A stretch of 64,000 bases of DNA from JBKEAR01 sp047972425 (GTDB lineage Bacteria > Pseudomonadota > Alphaproteobacteria > JBKEAR01): contig JBKEAR010000027.1 of NCBI GenBank assembly GCA_047972425.1, positions 7,134-71,133 on the forward strand. The letters run 5' to 3'. Below, piece by piece: positions 61,147 through 64,000 of this stretch (position 1 is the stretch's first letter; each line of letters starts with the position of its first letter). Under the pieces are notes generated by a model that saw only the letters and a list, made by a program, of their open reading frames with translations, had not been told where the DNA came from and ran no database searches. The position numbers were made by a program, and so were the translations under genes.

Positions 61147-62256
61147 TTAATTTAACCTATTTTTCGGCATAACCAAACGATAACTTGTACTCCGCCCCGA
61201 TTTCTCTTCTTGCTCCATAAGACAATATTCAATAAGCTTTTGGATATCACGCAATGCCGTATCTTGAGAAAGCTTTGTTAGCTTAGCGTATTTACTTGTA
61301 GTCATTTTACCCCGAAAGTCATCGAGCATTAAATTAATAACTTTTCGTTGTCTATCATTAATTTGGTATTGATTTGCCCGTTGCCAAAATTGAGTTTTTT
61401 GTAAAATTTTATTTATAATTTCATCCGTGCTATCAATAGCTTCGCTCAGTGATTCCAAAAACCAGTTTAGCCAACCCGTAATGTCTAAATTGCCCCGTTG
61501 GGTGGTCTCTAATATTCTGTAATAAGTTTTTTTATTTCTTTCGATATAAGTAGAAAGACTATAAAATCTAAGCCGACTTTTATCTGAGCGTGCCAAAATT
61601 AAATCGGATATGTTTCGTGCTATACGCCCATTACCATCATCAAAAGGGTGAATAGTTACAAACCATAAATGCGCAATTGCTGCTTTTTGAATAAGATCAA
61701 CCTCGGCTTCGCTATTAAACCAGTTTAAAAACTGCTCCATTTCATCATTTAACTTTTCAGGTGCTACGGCTTCAAAATGTATTTTTTGCTTTCCATAAAC
61801 GCCCGAAACAACCTGCATTATATCTTTCCGCCAAGCAGCCACATTAATTTTATATAAGCCACTACGCCCTGTTGGAAATAACGCACCGTGCCAATCGAAT
61901 AATCGCGCTGAAGTTAAAGGCTGTTGATAATTTTGTGTGGCCTCCAAAGTAATTTCTATTATTCCATCGGCATTATTGTCAGGGGCTACAAGACCGCCAA
62001 TATCCAGACCTAATTTTTGCGCAATTGAAGACCTCACAGAATCATAATTTAAATTTTCACCTTCAATGGCACTCGATGTAACAACATCTAAACTTAAAAT
62101 TTCTAAATTAATTTTTTCTCGATCTTCCAGCCCAAGCATAGCCATTTTTCCATTAAGGAAAGCCTGTTGCTGCTTTACCTCGTTCAGTAGGGGCTGAATT
62201 TTATCATTATCAAAAGTAAAATTAGGCCAATTTTTAAGCTCATGAATATATTTCAT
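61147..62256 (-). CDS. Fic-family protein with DUF4172 and C-terminal winged helix
   Basis: A 369-residue Fic protein (AMPylator family). Layout: an N-terminal DUF4172 segment (about 1-80) with the class II inhibitory motif SSAIEGE at 61-67 (Glu 65), the Fic core with the catalytic HPFDDGNGR at 203-211, and a C-terminal winged-helix domain, about 290-365. With the inhibitory Glu in place it should be silent until released. Target unknown; it is not clearly a toxin as no antitoxin gene is adjacent. I choose the ATG at 62256, since AAGGTGG lies 5 bases upstream; a GTG 9 bases earlier overlaps that site. Operator-like repeats lie upstream. Confidence 0.9.
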   Translation of the reverse strand: MKYIHELKNWPNFTFDNDKIQPLLNEVKQQQAFLNGKMAMLGLEDREKINLEILSLDVVTSSAIEGENLNYDSVRSSIAQKLGLDIGGLVAPDNNADGIIEITLEATQNYQQPLTSARLFDWHGALFPTGRSGLYKINVAAWRKDIMQVVSGVYGKQKIHFEAVAPEKLNDEMEQFLNWFNSEAEVDLIQKAAIAHLWFVTIHPFDDGNGRIARNISDLILARSDKSRLRFYSLSTYIERNKKTYYRILETTQRGNLDITGWLNWFLESLSEAIDSTDEIINKILQKTQFWQRANQYQINDRQRKVINLMLDDFRGKMTTSKYAKLTKLSQDTALRDIQKLIEYCLMEQEEKSGRSTSYRLVMPKNRLN

Positions 62257-62283
62257 ACTATCCACCTTTATGTCTTAAAAGAG

Positions 62284-62350
62284 TTTAGCGGAGAATATTT
62301 ATATAATCAACGCATATTTTGCGGAGAATACACATGTTAATCTCCGCAAA
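62284..62350. promoter_or_regulatory. Three-copy GCGGAGA operator upstream of fic
   Basis: TTTAGCGGAGAATAT (62284-62298), TTTTGCGGAGAATAC (62317-62331) and the inverted TCTCCGCAAA (62341-62350) share the core GCGGAGA. The last two form an inverted repeat with a 9-13 base spacer; the first two are direct, 33 bases (about three helix turns) apart. The set starts 28 bases upstream of the Fic start, in promoter position, and the Fic protein's own winged helix is the obvious candidate reader. Confidence 0.55.
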
Positions 62351-62386
62351 TAATCATTATATTGTACTTATCACTTAGTTTTTTGC

Positions 62387-63982
62387 CTATATATCATTCC
62401 CCATAATCTCCCGATAGCTGATGAAATCGGCATATAATTTACGAAAGACTTTATATTTTTTATTGTGAAAGGCTTGGGTTTGGGTTTGGGGCTCTATGGT
62501 TGTTTCTACCGATGACATTGCCCGCATGGCATCGGGCAATGCCGCAAATTCCCCGGCAGCATAAGCTGCCAATAAAGCGCTACCCAATAACATGGCCTCG
62601 GATTCTGTAATGACCTCGATATTTAAGCCCGTAATATTGGCATGCTCACGGAGCCATAACGGATTTTTGGTACCACCCCCACACATACGGATTTTATTGA
62701 CCATGCAGCCATTATCTTTGAGCTGCTCTATAATATGCCTTGTGCCATAAGCCACTGCTTGCAGGGCGGCCAAATAACGAATAGCCAAAGCATCGCGATT
62801 GTCATCATGCAAGCTTAAACCCACAATGCTCCCTTTTAAGGTTGGGTCGGCCAAGGGCGATCGGTTACCTAAAAAATAACCCAAAATATGATAATCTGCA
62901 GTTAGATACGGATTATCTTTTTCTAACTCGGCAATATGTGTATTTAATATCTGATAAATCGAGCAATTTTTCTGCTCGGCATCTTCTTTAAGCTTTGCAT
63001 ATTGGCTTGATTCTTTAATCAGATGCTCCACCAATGCACCTGCGGTCGATTGCCCACCTTCCATCAGCCATAAACCCGGCAACATTGCCCCAAAATAAGG
63101 CCCCCATATACCGGGTACCATATTTTTATCTTTGGTGCATAACATATGGCAAGCCGATGTTCCGGTAATCAGCGCCAATGTGCCTTCTAAATCCTCACCC
63201 AATACACCCACACCACCCGCATGGGCATCAATCATCGATGAACATACATGCACACCTTCATGCAAGCCTAACTCGGCCGCAGCAATGGGCGATAATGTAC
63301 CGATATTTTCACCCACTTGGGTAATATGGCTACCAATTTTATCTTCGCTGACTAAATCGACCAAATCCAAAGCTTCAAAAAATGGCATTGACCATGAGTT
63401 TTCATGATTAAGATAGGTCCATTTGCATGTAGTCGAACATGCGGAACGTGTGAATTTACCTGTGGCTTTAAAAGTTAAAAAATCGGGTAAATCAATAAAA
63501 TAACGGATATTTTCATATAAATCCGGTGCATTTTGTTTAAGCCATAATATCTTTGGGATTTCCATCTCGGGGCTTATCTCGCCCCCCACATAATTCAAGA
63601 CTTCATAATTGCCTTGGTTGATGGCATTGGCTTGTTTAATCGCGCGATGATCCATCCATAAAATTACATTTTGTTCCGCATTATATGTGGGGGAAACAGA
63701 GGCCGGCTGTGCATTTTTATCTAAGGCAACCAGCGAGCATGTGGCATCGAAGCCTATGCCCGTAATTTGCTCTTTATTGATACGGCTATCATCAATAATT
63801 TTATTGACGACCAAACAAATAGACTGCCAAATATCATCGCTTGATTGCTCGATAAAATCGGGTTTTGGGCCAAAGCGTTTTATCTTTTGTTCGGCCTCGG
63901 CATATTTTTTACCGTTTAAGTCAAATAATGCCGCCCGTGCACTCGTTGTGCCCACATCAACGCCAATAGCATATTTCATCAT
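62387..63982 (-). CDS. FGGY-family pentulose kinase (ribulokinase-like)
   Basis: A 531-residue FGGY carbohydrate kinase. The N-terminal phosphate loop IGVDVGTTSARAALFD (6-21), WMDHRA near 129, the catalytic aspartate in SSMIDAHAGGVGVLGED near 254, and MCGGGTKNPLWLREHA near 438 (adenosine motif) are visible. Length and motifs fit the YDR109C/FGGY-type D-ribulokinase subgroup. It follows on the same strand from outside the window; GAGGAGACTTT precedes the double ATG start. Whether it belongs with the TIM-barrel/transketolase pathway about 15 kb away is unknown. Confidence 0.92.
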   Translation of the reverse strand: MMKYAIGVDVGTTSARAALFDLNGKKYAEAEQKIKRFGPKPDFIEQSSDDIWQSICLVVNKIIDDSRINKEQITGIGFDATCSLVALDKNAQPASVSPTYNAEQNVILWMDHRAIKQANAINQGNYEVLNYVGGEISPEMEIPKILWLKQNAPDLYENIRYFIDLPDFLTFKATGKFTRSACSTTCKWTYLNHENSWSMPFFEALDLVDLVSEDKIGSHITQVGENIGTLSPIAAAELGLHEGVHVCSSMIDAHAGGVGVLGEDLEGTLALITGTSACHMLCTKDKNMVPGIWGPYFGAMLPGLWLMEGGQSTAGALVEHLIKESSQYAKLKEDAEQKNCSIYQILNTHIAELEKDNPYLTADYHILGYFLGNRSPLADPTLKGSIVGLSLHDDNRDALAIRYLAALQAVAYGTRHIIEQLKDNGCMVNKIRMCGGGTKNPLWLREHANITGLNIEVITESEAMLLGSALLAAYAAGEFAALPDAMRAMSSVETTIEPQTQTQAFHNKKYKVFRKLYADFISYREIMGNDI

Positions 63983-64000
63983 AAAGTCTCCTCTGTTTCC

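Noticed and set aside
61147..62350. Fic toxin-antitoxin module
   Set aside because: No small antitoxin gene is adjacent; the inhibitory SSAIEGE motif is built into the protein itself.

Overview
The window comes from an AT-rich alphaproteobacterium, roughly 40% GC judged by eye. The best guess is a Hyphomicrobiales-like lineage: there is a MucR/Ros regulator, a CobS/CobT pair, an RHH_4 protein, a bactofilin, the dnaB-alr pair, lptE-holA, and a nifU-tsaB-fur-miaB-phoH neighbourhood. The genus cannot be read from the sequence. Genes are densely packed and many are overlapping or operonic. I saw no rRNA, tRNA, CRISPR array, prophage or intact insertion sequence.

Layout. 1-15 kb holds housekeeping genes: ferrochelatase (cut by the window edge), a SIMPL protein, argG, cobT/cobS, rlmE, dnaB-alr, a peptide-type ABC transporter without its binding protein, an EamA permease and a J-domain protein. 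15-20.5 kb has small regulatory genes and a complete molybdenum-cofactor operon (moaA, a moaC-mogA fusion, moeA, moaD, moaE) behind a Moco-riboswitch-like leader. 20.5-37 kb has lptE-holA, a bactofilin, phoH, miaB, fur, mucR, tsaB, nifU, rimO, an SLC13 permease, a peptide-binding lipoprotein or periplasmic protein, comM, a TauE permease, ispH and a TRIC-type protein. 37-39.6 kb is feoAB with a Fur-box-like site upstream.

40-58.7 kb is the most unusual part. A ten-gene operon (PdxA-family dehydrogenase, TctB/TctA/TctC transporter, a TIM-barrel epimerase, an Asp/Glu-racemase-fold enzyme, a split transketolase, a second TIM-barrel enzyme, a D-2-hydroxyacid dehydrogenase) starts from a near-consensus sigma-54 promoter. 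Five phased 10-bp repeats lie upstream of it. Past the operon terminator, convergently, lies a PrpR-type sigma-54 activator. The set looks like a carboxylate or sugar-acid catabolic pathway that I cannot match to a described one. Next to it, on the opposite strand, is a ribose-type ABC transporter with a PfkB kinase and a stand-alone GatZ/KbaZ-like protein, divergent from a ROK repressor. This resembles a ketohexose (tagatose-type) route.

58.7-64 kb holds a thiMED salvage operon behind a TPP riboswitch, a Fic protein with an operator-like repeat set in its promoter, and an FGGY pentulose kinase. Several intergenic spacers at 1.8-2.1, 7.1-7.2 and 10.0-10.1 kb contain clusters of perfect short-loop hairpins that look like one dispersed repeat family.
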